In this document: in pieces, positions 56,899 to 64,000 of the stretch
How positions within the stretch are numbered: position 1 is the first letter of the stretch
Layout: each line of letters opens with the position of its first letter
NCBI RefSeq assembly: GCF_041102775.1
Contig: NZ_JBGCUO010000001.1
Span: 372,001 to 436,000, forward strand
Direction of reading: 5' to 3'
Source of the DNA: Alcanivorax sp. REN37
GTDB lineage: Bacteria > Pseudomonadota > Gammaproteobacteria > Pseudomonadales > Alcanivoracaceae
Length of the DNA stretch: 64,000 nucleotides
Notes under the pieces: generated by a model
The model's input: only the letters and a program-made list of their open reading frames with translations
The model's database searches: none
What the model was told of the DNA's origin: nothing
Made by a program: the position numbers and the translations under genes

Positions 56899-57744
56899 AT
56901 GAGCCAACCCGCACCAGTGCTCCACTGCGGCGCGCGGACATTGAGCCTGTCCGCGCCCGTGGTGATGGGCATCCTCAACGTCACGCCCGATTCCTTTTCC
57001 GATGGTGGCCGCTTTAACCAGCGCGACGCAGCTTTGGCGCAAGCGCGTCAGATGGTGGCGGATGGTGCTGCCATCATTGATATCGGTGGCGAGTCGACCC
57101 GTCCCGGTGCCGTGCCAGTCTCACCCCAGCAGGAGCTGGACCGGGTGCTGCCGGTGGTGGAGGCGCTCAATGCCGAGCTGGACGTGGTGTTGTCGCTGGA
57201 TACCAGCACGCCGGCGGTGATGACTGCGGGCGCCGCTGCCGGTGCGGGACTGATCAACGATGTGCGGGCGCTGACGCGCCCCGGCGCGTTGGCGGCTGCT
57301 GCCGCCACCGGGCTGCCGGTGTGCCTGATGCACACGCAGGGCGAGCCGGATGTGATGCAGGATGCGCCCAGCTATGAAGACGTGGTGGCGGAAGTGGAGC
57401 AATACCTGCTGGCGCGGTTGGCGGCGGCGGAAGCCGCCGGTATCGCCCGCAGCCAACTGTTGATTGATCCCGGGTTCGGATTTGGCAAGACCGATCCGCA
57501 TAACCTGCGTCTGTTGCAAGAGTTGCCCCGCCTGGCGCGCTTCGGCGTGCCGCTGTTGGTGGGGCTGTCACGCAAGTCACTGGTCGGACGCACGTTGTCG
57601 CGGCCGGTGGATGAACGACTGGCCGGCAGCCTTGCGCTGGCGGTTCTGGCGGCCGAACGCGGTGCCCAGATCGTGCGCGTGCACGATGTGCGCGAAACCG
57701 TGGATGCGCTGCGCATGACCCGGGCCGTGCTGGGCGCGGCCTGA
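56899..57744 (+). CDS. folP: Dihydropteroate synthase
   Basis: 281-residue enzyme joining p-aminobenzoate to the pterin pyrophosphate in folate synthesis; target of sulfonamides. Motifs: [40 protein letters not shown] and GLSRKS. ATG 56899 lies 7 bases after the ftsH stop. glmM follows after 73 bases. Confidence 0.97.
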   Translation: MSQPAPVLHCGARTLSLSAPVVMGILNVTPDSFSDGGRFNQRDAALAQARQMVADGAAIIDIGGESTRPGAVPVSPQQELDRVLPVVEALNAELDVVLSLDTSTPAVMTAGAAAGAGLINDVRALTRPGALAAAAATGLPVCLMHTQGEPDVMQDAPSYEDVVAEVEQYLLARLAAAEAAGIARSQLLIDPGFGFGKTDPHNLRLLQELPRLARFGVPLLVGLSRKSLVGRTLSRPVDERLAGSLALAVLAAERGAQIVRVHDVRETVDALRMTRAVLGAA

Positions 57745-57817
57745 CCCCCCGACTCCGCCGAACGTGGCCGCCACAGTGCTGCGTTGGGCTCCCTGGATTG
57801 CAGAGGACGCGCAGAGG

Positions 57818-59155
57818 ATGACGCGAAAATATTTTGGTACCGACGGCGTGCGCGGCACGGTCGGGCAGTACCCGATTACCCCGGATTTCGCCTTGCGCCT
57901 GGGCTGGGCAGTGGGCACGGTGCTGGCCGAAAAAGGGCTGAGCAAGATCCTGATCGGCAAGGACACCCGTATTTCCGGGTATGTGTTTGAGTCGGCGCTG
58001 GAAGCCGGTATTTCCGCCGCCGGCGTGGACATCCTGCTGCTGGGGCCGATGCCGACGCCGGCCATTGCCTACCTCACCACCACGTTCAATGCCCAAGCCG
58101 GCATCGTGATTTCCGCCTCCCACAATCCTTACACCGACAACGGCATTAAGTTCTTCGGCGCCGACGGCCGCAAGTTGGCCGACGCGGTGGAGGAGGCGAT
58201 TGAGGCACGTTTGGATGAGCCGATGGAGATGGTCGCTGCCGATGCGCTCGGCAAGATCCGTCGCATCGTTGACGCCCGCGGTCGTTATATCGAGTTCTGC
58301 AAAAGTACGGTGCTGGGTCGCCTTAACCTGACCGGCAAGAAAATCGTGGTCGATTGCGCCAACGGCGCCGCTTACCACATCGCCCCGGACGTGCTTGATG
58401 AGCTGGGGGCCGAAGTGATCCCGTTGGCGGTGTCGCCGGATGGCCTCAACATCAACCTCGATTGCGGCTCTACCCATCCGGAGATGTTGCAGCGCGCGGT
58501 GCTGGAACACGGCGCTGATCTCGGCATTGCCTTCGACGGCGACGCCGACCGGGTGCTGATGGTGGACGAGCACGGCGAGTTGGTGGATGGCGATCAGTTG
58601 CTCTACGTGCTGGCCATGGATCGTCATGCCCGCGGCGTGCTAAATGGCGGCGTGGTGGGCACCTTGATGTCCAACTTCGGGCTTGAAAAAGCACTAGCGG
58701 ACGCCGGCATTCCATTCCGCCGCGCCAAAGTGGGCGACCGCTATGTGATGGAAATGCTCGACGCCGAAGGATGGCAGTTGGGCGGGGAAGGTTCCGGCCA
58801 CATTGTGTGCCTAGATGCGATCACCACCGGTGACGGCATGATCGCTGCGCTGCAGGTGTTGGCGGCGTTGCAGCGCCAGGGCCAAACGCTGGCGCAGGCA
58901 GTCGGTGGCATGACCAAGATGCCGCAGCTACTGATCAACGTGCGTGGCAGCCAGCGCGACGGCGTGTTGGAGCGTGATGATATACGCACTGCAGTGGCCG
59001 CGGCGGAAGCGCGCCTGGCCGATGCCGGCCGGGTGCTGCTGCGGTTGTCTGGCACCGAGCCGTTGGTGCGCGTGATGGTGGAAGGTGAAGACGCGACGCT
59101 GGTCACCAGCGTGTGCGAAGAGTTGGCCGCGGCGGTGCAACACAGCATCGCTTGA
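57818..59155 (+). CDS. glmM: Phosphoglucosamine mutase
   Basis: 445-residue enzyme converting GlcN-6-P to GlcN-1-P for peptidoglycan and LPS. The phosphoserine loop is [15 protein letters not shown] (Ser about 101), the metal loop DGDADR, and the sugar loop GEGSGH. ATG 57818 ([13 protein letters not shown]) is the family start; an upstream in-frame codon is not supported. Confidence 0.97.
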   Translation: MTRKYFGTDGVRGTVGQYPITPDFALRLGWAVGTVLAEKGLSKILIGKDTRISGYVFESALEAGISAAGVDILLLGPMPTPAIAYLTTTFNAQAGIVISASHNPYTDNGIKFFGADGRKLADAVEEAIEARLDEPMEMVAADALGKIRRIVDARGRYIEFCKSTVLGRLNLTGKKIVVDCANGAAYHIAPDVLDELGAEVIPLAVSPDGLNINLDCGSTHPEMLQRAVLEHGADLGIAFDGDADRVLMVDEHGELVDGDQLLYVLAMDRHARGVLNGGVVGTLMSNFGLEKALADAGIPFRRAKVGDRYVMEMLDAEGWQLGGEGSGHIVCLDAITTGDGMIAALQVLAALQRQGQTLAQAVGGMTKMPQLLINVRGSQRDGVLERDDIRTAVAAAEARLADAGRVLLRLSGTEPLVRVMVEGEDATLVTSVCEELAAAVQHSIA

Positions 59156-59182
59156 GACCTAGTTGGATTCGGAAGTACGGAT

Positions 59183-59947
59183 ATGACAACAACATCGCGT
59201 CGGCCGCTGGTGGCCGGTAACTGGAAAATGAACGGTTCAGCCGCGCTGGCTGCCTCGCTATCGCAAGCCGTGCGCGCCGCCGCGCCGGCACAGGTGGAAG
59301 TGCTGTTGTGCCCGCCGTTCCCGTATTTGGCGCAGGTGCAGGCAGCGCTGGTCGGCAGCGGGGTGCAGCTCGGTGCTCAGGATTTGGCCGTAGCGCAAGA
59401 CGGCGCCTTCACCGGCGAAGTCTCCGGCGCCATGTTGCGGGATGTGGGCTGCGGCTATGTGCTGGTGGGCCACTCCGAGCGTCGTACTCTGTACGGCGAG
59501 ACCGATGCGGTGGTGGCAGAGAAATTCGCCGCTGCTCAGGCGCAAGGGCTGCGGCCGATCCTGTGCGTCGGTGAGACGCTGGACGAGCATGAGGCGGGCG
59601 AGGCTGAGGCGGTGGTACGCCGCCAGCTGGATGCGGTGCTCAATAAGGTCGGTATTGCCGCCTTTGCTGATGCCGTGGTGGCCTACGAGCCGGTGTGGGC
59701 GATCGGTACTGGGCTCACCGCTACTCCGGCCCAGGCGCAGACCCTGCATGCGGTGATCCGCGCCCATTTGGCGGATCAGGATGCGTCCGTCGCTGCGGCC
59801 GTGCGCCTCCTTTACGGCGGCAGTGTAAAGGCGGATAATGCCGCCTCCCTGCTGGCCGAGAAAGACATCGATGGTGGTCTGATCGGAGGGGCGTCCCTGG
59901 ACGCAGACAGTTTTCTCGCCATTTGTCAGGCGGCAAAAGCAGACTAA
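59183..59947 (+). CDS. tpiA: Triosephosphate isomerase
   Basis: 254-residue glycolytic enzyme. The active-site residues are visible: Asn-Lys in GNWKMNG, His in VLVGHSERR, Glu in [13 protein letters not shown], and the phosphate loop [13 protein letters not shown] 59183 follows GGAAGTACGGAT. Confidence 0.98.
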   Translation: MTTTSRRPLVAGNWKMNGSAALAASLSQAVRAAAPAQVEVLLCPPFPYLAQVQAALVGSGVQLGAQDLAVAQDGAFTGEVSGAMLRDVGCGYVLVGHSERRTLYGETDAVVAEKFAAAQAQGLRPILCVGETLDEHEAGEAEAVVRRQLDAVLNKVGIAAFADAVVAYEPVWAIGTGLTATPAQAQTLHAVIRAHLADQDASVAAAVRLLYGGSVKADNAASLLAEKDIDGGLIGGASLDADSFLAICQAAKAD

Positions 59948-59956
59948 GCGACGATT

Positions 59957-60379
59957 ATGGAAATTGTGCTTCATGTTATTCACGTGGTGGCAGCGCTGGC
60001 CGTTATCGGCCTGGTGTTGATCCAGCACGGTAAGGGTGCCGACGCCGGTGCATCCTTCGGCGGTGGTGCGTCTGCCTCCCAGAGCCTGTTTGGTTCCAGC
60101 GGCTCCGGTAGCTTCCTCACCCGTATGACGGCCATCTGCGCTGCGGTGTTCATGCTCACCAGCCTGGGGCTGGCGTGGTACGCCGGCCAGGCCTCCAAGA
60201 GCATCGACTCACTGCCGGTGCTGGAGCGTCTCCAGCAGCAGAGCAATGAAGTGCCGGTGCTCGACGAGGACCTGATGTTGGCGCCGCAAACGGATGCTGA
60301 TGTGCCGGAACTGGTGATCCCCGAAGAAAGTGCTTTGGAGATCCCCGAGGCTGGGGTAGAATCCCCGGCCGCGCCGTAA
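59957..60379 (+). CDS. secG: Protein-export membrane protein SecG
   Basis: 140-residue subunit of the SecYEG translocon with two helices (VIHVVAALAVIGLVLIQHG and MTAICAAVFMLTSLGLAWY) separated by the Gly/Ser-rich GADAGASFGGGASASQSLFG loop. The C-terminal 60 residues are acidic and longer than in E. coli. It is followed by tRNA-Leu(GAG), the conserved arrangement. Confidence 0.95.
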   Translation: MEIVLHVIHVVAALAVIGLVLIQHGKGADAGASFGGGASASQSLFGSSGSGSFLTRMTAICAAVFMLTSLGLAWYAGQASKSIDSLPVLERLQQQSNEVPVLDEDLMLAPQTDADVPELVIPEESALEIPEAGVESPAAP

Positions 60380-60402
60380 CCCTCAGTCCGGCGGCAAGTT
60401 TT

Positions 60403-60487
60403 GCGGAAGTGGTGGAATTGGTAGACACGCTATCTTGAGGGGGTAGTGAGCTTGCTCGTGCGGGTTCAAGTCCCGCCTTCCGCACCA
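60403..60487 (+). tRNA. tRNA-Leu (GAG)
   Basis: 85 bases including the encoded CCA. Acceptor GCGGAAG pairs with CTTCCGC; the anticodon stem CTATC/GGTAG encloses TTGAGGG, anticodon GAG; a long variable arm (GAGCTTGCTC) marks the class II Leu type. It follows secG, as leuU does in E. coli. Confidence 0.96.
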
Positions 60488-60490
60488 AAC

Positions 60491-60520
60491 AAAAAAGGCT
60501 TCCTTCGGGAAGCCTTTTTT
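60491..60520. terminator. Terminator after tRNA-Leu
   Basis: AAAAAAGGCTTCC-TTC-GGGAAGCCTTTTTT, 8-bp stem with a strong T run; also usable from the convergent DUF4870 gene. Confidence 0.95.
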
Positions 60521-60570
60521 GTGCCTGCAATTCGGTGCCGGCTGGGGCGCCGGAGGGCGCCCCGGTACCG

Positions 60571-60930
60571 TTATTTCACCAAGCGCAGGGTGAACGGGTA
60601 GCGGTAGGACTGGCCATTGCTCACTTTCACTGCAGCGACGATGGTCAGCACCAGCCAGGCGATGCCGACGACGGCCAGCAACAGGAAGCCGACCAGCACC
60701 ATGGTCAGCACGGCGGAGACAATTCCAGCCAGCAGCATGGTGATGTTGAAGTTGATCGCCTCTTTGCCTTGCTCGTCAATGAACGGGCTCTGGTCTTTCT
60801 TCAGCAGCCACAGCACCAGTGGGCCGAGTAGGGTGCCGAACGGGATGAGCAGGCCAATCAGGGCGGCCAAGTGGCAGGCCATGGCCATGTTGCGGTCTTC
60901 CGGCCGGATCGCAGGAGTTTGTTCGTTCAT
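60571..60930 (-). CDS. DUF4870 family membrane protein
   Basis: 119-residue inner-membrane protein with three hydrophobic segments (MACHLAALIGLLIPFGTLLG, LLAGIVSAVLTMVLVGFLLL, VGIAWLVLTIVAAVKVSNG) and the motif GKEAINFNIT typical of DUF4870. ATG 60930 (MNEQTPAIRPED) is preceded by GAGGAACC. Function unknown. Convergent with tRNA-Leu. Confidence 0.85.
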   Translation of the reverse strand: MNEQTPAIRPEDRNMAMACHLAALIGLLIPFGTLLGPLVLWLLKKDQSPFIDEQGKEAINFNITMLLAGIVSAVLTMVLVGFLLLAVVGIAWLVLTIVAAVKVSNGQSYRYPFTLRLVK

Positions 60931-61150
60931 GGGTGGTTCCTCAGATATTGGATTGGGGCAAGCAGTGAAAAGTCTGCGCGGCCGCCGTCGACGCAGCGCC
61001 GTCAGAGGGTGTGCACGCGCGGCGCAATGATGCCAGTCGCGTCGGGACAATAACGTTACCCGGTATTGATTTTTTCACATCGGTTGCCCGCGTTCTGCAA
61101 AAAGTCTGTCACAGAAAAATGCTTTATTTGCCTTATTCCCCGATAAACAT

Positions 61151-61179
61151 TTGACAACAGGTCGAAGCATCCATAATAT
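61151..61179 (+). promoter_or_regulatory. Sigma-70 promoter of the initiator tRNA-rimP-nusA-infB operon
   Basis: TTGACA, 17-base spacer, TAATAT, ending 15 bases before the tRNA. It is a near-consensus promoter as expected for a stable RNA operon. Confidence 0.85.
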
Positions 61180-61194
61180 CTGCGGCCAGTTCGA

Positions 61195-61271
<77 letters not shown>

Positions 61272-61279
61272 CAAAACAG

Positions 61280-61336
61280 GAATCTACTGCTGCGGTAGAT
61301 TCTGTAACAGAAAGCCCCTCTCGCAGGGGCTTTTTG
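61280..61336 (+). terminator. Two hairpins between initiator tRNA and rimP
   Basis: GAATCTAC/GTAGATTC (61280-61302) is followed by AAAGCCCCT-CTCGC-AGGGGCTTT with TT (61311-61335). The second is a typical terminator and may partly uncouple the tRNA from rimP-nusA-infB. Confidence 0.8.
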
Positions 61337-61389
61337 TTTGGAGCAGAAAATGCCCGGTGCCGCGATCCGGCCCGGACTGTGAGGTGAGC

Positions 61390-61842
61390 ATGCGCAAGGT
61401 CGATCAGTTGCACGCCCTGCTTGGCCCGGTAGTGGAAAGCATGGGTTTCGTGTTCTGGGGACTGGAGTACATCCAGGGCCGCGGCGCGGTGCTGCGCGTG
61501 TTCATCGACCACGAAGACGGCATCAGCGTGGACAACTGCGCTGATGTCAGCCACCAGATCAGCGGTGTGCTGGATGTGGAAGATCCGATCTCGGGCGAGT
61601 ACAACCTTGAGGTGTCGTCGCCGGGCATGGATCGGCCGCTGTTCACGCTTGAGCAGTACGGCCTCTACATCGGCGAGCAAGTGCAACTGCGGTTGCTGGC
61701 TCCGGTGGCATCGCGGCGACGCATGACGGCAACTCTGGATGCCGTCGACGGCGACGACTTGCACCTGACCCTGGAAGGGCAGGCACTTGTCGTGCCATTC
61801 ACCCAAGTGGACCGTGCCAACGTGGTGCCGCAGTTCGATTGA
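61390..61842 (+). CDS. rimP: Ribosome maturation factor RimP
   Basis: 150-residue factor for 30S assembly. Recognised by LGPVVESMGFVFWGLEY, LRVFIDHEDGISVDNCADVS, and the signature YNLEVSSPGMDRPLF. ATG 61390 follows GAGGTGAGC. First protein gene of the conserved rimP-nusA-infB operon. Confidence 0.96.
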   Translation: MRKVDQLHALLGPVVESMGFVFWGLEYIQGRGAVLRVFIDHEDGISVDNCADVSHQISGVLDVEDPISGEYNLEVSSPGMDRPLFTLEQYGLYIGEQVQLRLLAPVASRRRMTATLDAVDGDDLHLTLEGQALVVPFTQVDRANVVPQFD

Positions 61843-61903
61843 ACTGTGTTGACCGGGCGCGACTCCTGACTGGACCCATTATTGTCTTTGTAAAGGCCTG
61901 GCC

Positions 61904-63379
61904 ATGAACAAAGAGATCCTGCTGGTAGCGGAAACCGTTTCCAACGAAAAAGGCGTGAGCCGCGATGTCATCTTTGAGGCCATCGAGCTGGCGCTGGCAG
62001 CGGCCACCAAGAAACGCTTCAAGGAAGACGACGTTGAAGTGCGCGTGGACATCGACCGGGTGACCGGCGGCTACCGCACTTTCCGTATCTGGCACGTGGT
62101 GCCGGACGAAGAGCTGTACGAATTCGGCCACCAGCTGACCCTGGATGAGGCCCACGAGCAGGACCCGACACTGCAACTCGGCGACACCTGGATCGAAGAA
62201 ATCGAATCCGTGGCCTTCGGCCGCATTGCTGCACAGACCGCCAAACAGGTGATTGTGCAGAAAGTGCGCGAAGCCGAACGCGCCCAGATCATCGAAGAAT
62301 ACCGCCCGCGCATCGGCGAGCTGATCAGCGGCTCGGTGAAGAAAGCCACCCGCGACACCATCATCTTGGATCTCGGCGGTAACGCTGAAGCGCTGATCAC
62401 CCGCGACCAGATGATCCCGCGTGAAACCGTGCGCCAGAATGATCGCCTGCGTGCTTACCTTTCCGGCGTGAACCCGGAAAACCGCGGCCCGCAGCTGCTT
62501 GCCAGCCGCGCTGCGCCGGACATGCTGATCGAGCTGTTCAAGATCGAAGTGCCGGAAATCGGCGAAGAGCTGATTGAAATCAAAGGCGCCGCCCGGGATC
62601 CCGGCTCGCGCGCCAAAATTGCTGTGAAGACCAACGACCAGCGCATCGACCCGGTCGGCGCCTGTGTCGGCATGCGCGGTGCGCGCGTGCAGGCAGTGTC
62701 CACTGAGCTGGGCGGCGAGCGGATCGACATCGTGCTGTGGGACGACAACCCGGCACAGCTGGTGATCAACGCCATGCAGCCGGCAGAAGTGGTGTCCATC
62801 GTGGTCGACGAAGAGCGCCACGCCATGGATGTTGCTGTGGAAGACGAGTCCGCGCTGGCGCAAGCCATCGGTCGTGGCGGTCAGAACATCCGTCTGGCCT
62901 CCGAGCTGACCGGCTGGGAACTGAACGTGATGACGCTGGAAGCTGCGCAAGAGAAGCAGCAGGCGGAAACCGAAGAAGCCCTGCAGCGTTTCATCGACGC
63001 CCTCGATGTGGACGAAGAACTGGCCGTAGTGCTGGTGGAAGAAGGTTTCTCGTCGCTGGAAGAAGTGGCCTATGTGCCCAAGGACGAGATGCTCGCCATC
63101 GAAGGTTTCGATGAAGACATCGTTGATGCCCTGCGCCAACGGGCCAAGGACGCGCTGCTGGCGCGTGCCCTGGCCGGCGGCGGTGGTCTGCCCTCGGAAG
63201 ACCTGCTGGGCATGGATGGCATGGATCCGGAACTGGCCCAGCGTCTGGCCAGCAACGGCGTCATCACCATGGAAGATCTGGCCGAACAGGCGGTGGACGA
63301 TCTCACCGAGCTGGCCGGGATCGATGAGGAGCGGGCTGCGCAGCTGATCATGACTGCGCGCGCCCCTTGGTTTGAATAA
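61904..63379 (+). CDS. nusA: Transcription termination/antitermination factor NusA
   Basis: 491-residue RNA polymerase-binding factor. The order is an N-terminal polymerase-binding domain ([20 protein letters not shown]), S1 domain ([20 protein letters not shown]), two KH domains with [15 protein letters not shown] and [15 protein letters not shown], and two acidic C-terminal repeats ([16 protein letters not shown] and [17 protein letters not shown]). ATG 61904 is the family start. Confidence 0.98.
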   Translation: MNKEILLVAETVSNEKGVSRDVIFEAIELALAAATKKRFKEDDVEVRVDIDRVTGGYRTFRIWHVVPDEELYEFGHQLTLDEAHEQDPTLQLGDTWIEEIESVAFGRIAAQTAKQVIVQKVREAERAQIIEEYRPRIGELISGSVKKATRDTIILDLGGNAEALITRDQMIPRETVRQNDRLRAYLSGVNPENRGPQLLASRAAPDMLIELFKIEVPEIGEELIEIKGAARDPGSRAKIAVKTNDQRIDPVGACVGMRGARVQAVSTELGGERIDIVLWDDNPAQLVINAMQPAEVVSIVVDEERHAMDVAVEDESALAQAIGRGGQNIRLASELTGWELNVMTLEAAQEKQQAETEEALQRFIDALDVDEELAVVLVEEGFSSLEEVAYVPKDEMLAIEGFDEDIVDALRQRAKDALLARALAGGGGLPSEDLLGMDGMDPELAQRLASNGVITMEDLAEQAVDDLTELAGIDEERAAQLIMTARAPWFE

Positions 63380-63387
63380 CGACACTC

Positions 63388-63413
63388 AGAAACGGCCCTG
63401 CGGGGCTGTTTCT
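63388..63413 (+). terminator. Hairpin between nusA and infB
   Basis: AGAAACGGCCC-TGCG-GGGCTGTTTCT, 11-bp stem with one G-T pair, followed by GTT. It may attenuate or be a processing site, since infB is normally co-transcribed. Confidence 0.5.
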
Positions 63414-63560
63414 GTTCACGGCGCGCGGCGCTGATGCGCCCGCTGCCCCACCCCTCACTGCAGGCAGGCTGACCGTCCTGTCTGCACGATCGGCGCGAAG
63501 CCGGTCGGCACCGGCGCACTGGGCGCGGTGTGATGGCGGACAGGAGATAGGTTGGCTGAC

Positions 63561-64000
63561 ATGGCAGAAACGACCGTAAAGCAATTGGCAGAAACTGTTG
63601 GGCAGAGCGTCGATGCGCTGCTGAAGCAGATGCAGGACGCGGGACTGAACCACCAGGGCGCGGACGATGCCGTGTCGGCGGAACAGCGCCAACAACTGCT
63701 CGATCACATCAACAACACGACGGCCGCAGCGCCGGGCAAAATCACCCTCAGTCGCAAGAGCACCAGCACTCTCAAGACCACCGGCGCGTCCGGCAAGGCC
63801 AAGACGGTGGCGGTGGAAGTGCGTAAGAAACGCACCTATGTGAAGCGCTCAGTGGTCGACGACCAGGAACGTCTGGAAGCCGAGCAGCGCGCTGCCGAAG
63901 AAGAAGCCGCGCGCATTGCTGAGGAAGAAGCTGCCCGCAAGGCCGCTGAGGAAGAAGCGGCGCGTAAGGCTGCCGAGGAAGAAGCGCTGCGCAAGGCCGC
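63561..64000 (+). CDS. infB: Translation initiation factor IF-2, N-terminal part
   Basis: Only the first 146 codons lie in the window. The IF2_N domain MAETTVKQLAETVGQSVDAL, LLKQMQDAGLNHQGADD is followed by a basic linker (LSRKSTSTLKTTG) and then a repetitive Ala/Glu/Arg/Lys helix (EEEAARKAAEEEAARKAAEE) typical of gammaproteobacterial IF-2. The GTPase domain is outside. A TTG at 63552 with GGAG close upstream could be the true start (LADMAETTV). Confidence 0.95.
   Translation, partial: MAETTVKQLAETVGQSVDALLKQMQDAGLNHQGADDAVSAEQRQQLLDHINNTTAAAPGKITLSRKSTSTLKTTGASGKAKTVAVEVRKKRTYVKRSVVDDQERLEAEQRAAEEEAARIAEEEAARKAAEEEAARKAAEEEALRKA

Noticed and set aside
61799..63385. Long open frame antisense to nusA (about 530 codons)
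   Set aside because: Exact shadow of nusA in third-position GC-rich DNA; no ribosome site or family features.

Overview
The right-hand 37 kb (about 26.9-64 kb) is a conserved GC-rich gammaproteobacterial chromosome backbone. It carries ssrA, smpB, a sodium symporter gene, bamE, fur, recN, hrcA-grpE-dnaK-dnaJ, a mig-14/dnpA pair, a six-gene Mrp/Pha-type Na+/H+ antiporter operon, dapB, carA-carB-greA, yhbY, rlmE-ftsH-folP-glmM-tpiA-secG-tRNA-Leu(GAG), and the initiator tRNA-rimP-nusA-infB operon. The gene order, the tmRNA tag ANDDSYALAA and the base composition fit a marine, Alcanivorax-like gammaproteobacterium. The genus is an inference; no 16S gene is present.

The left 26.9 kb is a layered genomic island integrated at the 3' end of ssrA. 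Its leftmost part (1-15.7 kb, all minus strand) is a DISARM anti-phage operon reading right to left: a small helix-turn-helix regulator, a C5-cytosine methyltransferase, drmD (SNF2 helicase), drmMI (adenine methyltransferase), a two-gene insert, drmA (helicase) and drmB (cut by the window edge). The insert lies between drmMI and drmA. It is a phosphoribosyltransferase-like/winged-helix protein followed by a retron-like reverse transcriptase, joined to its neighbours by overlapping or abutting start and stop codons. To my knowledge a retron-type toxin/RT pair wired into a DISARM operon has not been described; it is the main find here. A folded segment just upstream of the RT start, inside the 3' end of the preceding gene, is a candidate for the missing msr-msd RNA.

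Next comes a decayed prophage lysis cassette (DUF6127, holin-like, a doubly mutated endolysin, a spanin-like gene and a second lysozyme tail) and the 3' end of a tyrosine integrase (15.8-17.7 kb). A 92-bp near-perfect direct repeat at 17.6 kb and 26.8 kb brackets a second defence-like islet. This islet holds a NERD-UvrD-like helicase and a 1,597-residue sacsin/HSP90-like ATPase with a DUF3883 domain, followed by an IS3-family element and a small cargo segment with an orphan ORF and a 144-bp nested palindrome. Several partial copies of the ssrA 3' end show repeated integration at this site.

In the backbone, ssrA and smpB cooperate in ribosome rescue. The heat-shock genes sit behind a clear sigma-32 promoter. 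carA has a terminator-like hairpin in its leader. The initiator tRNA has an unusual U1-U72 pair.
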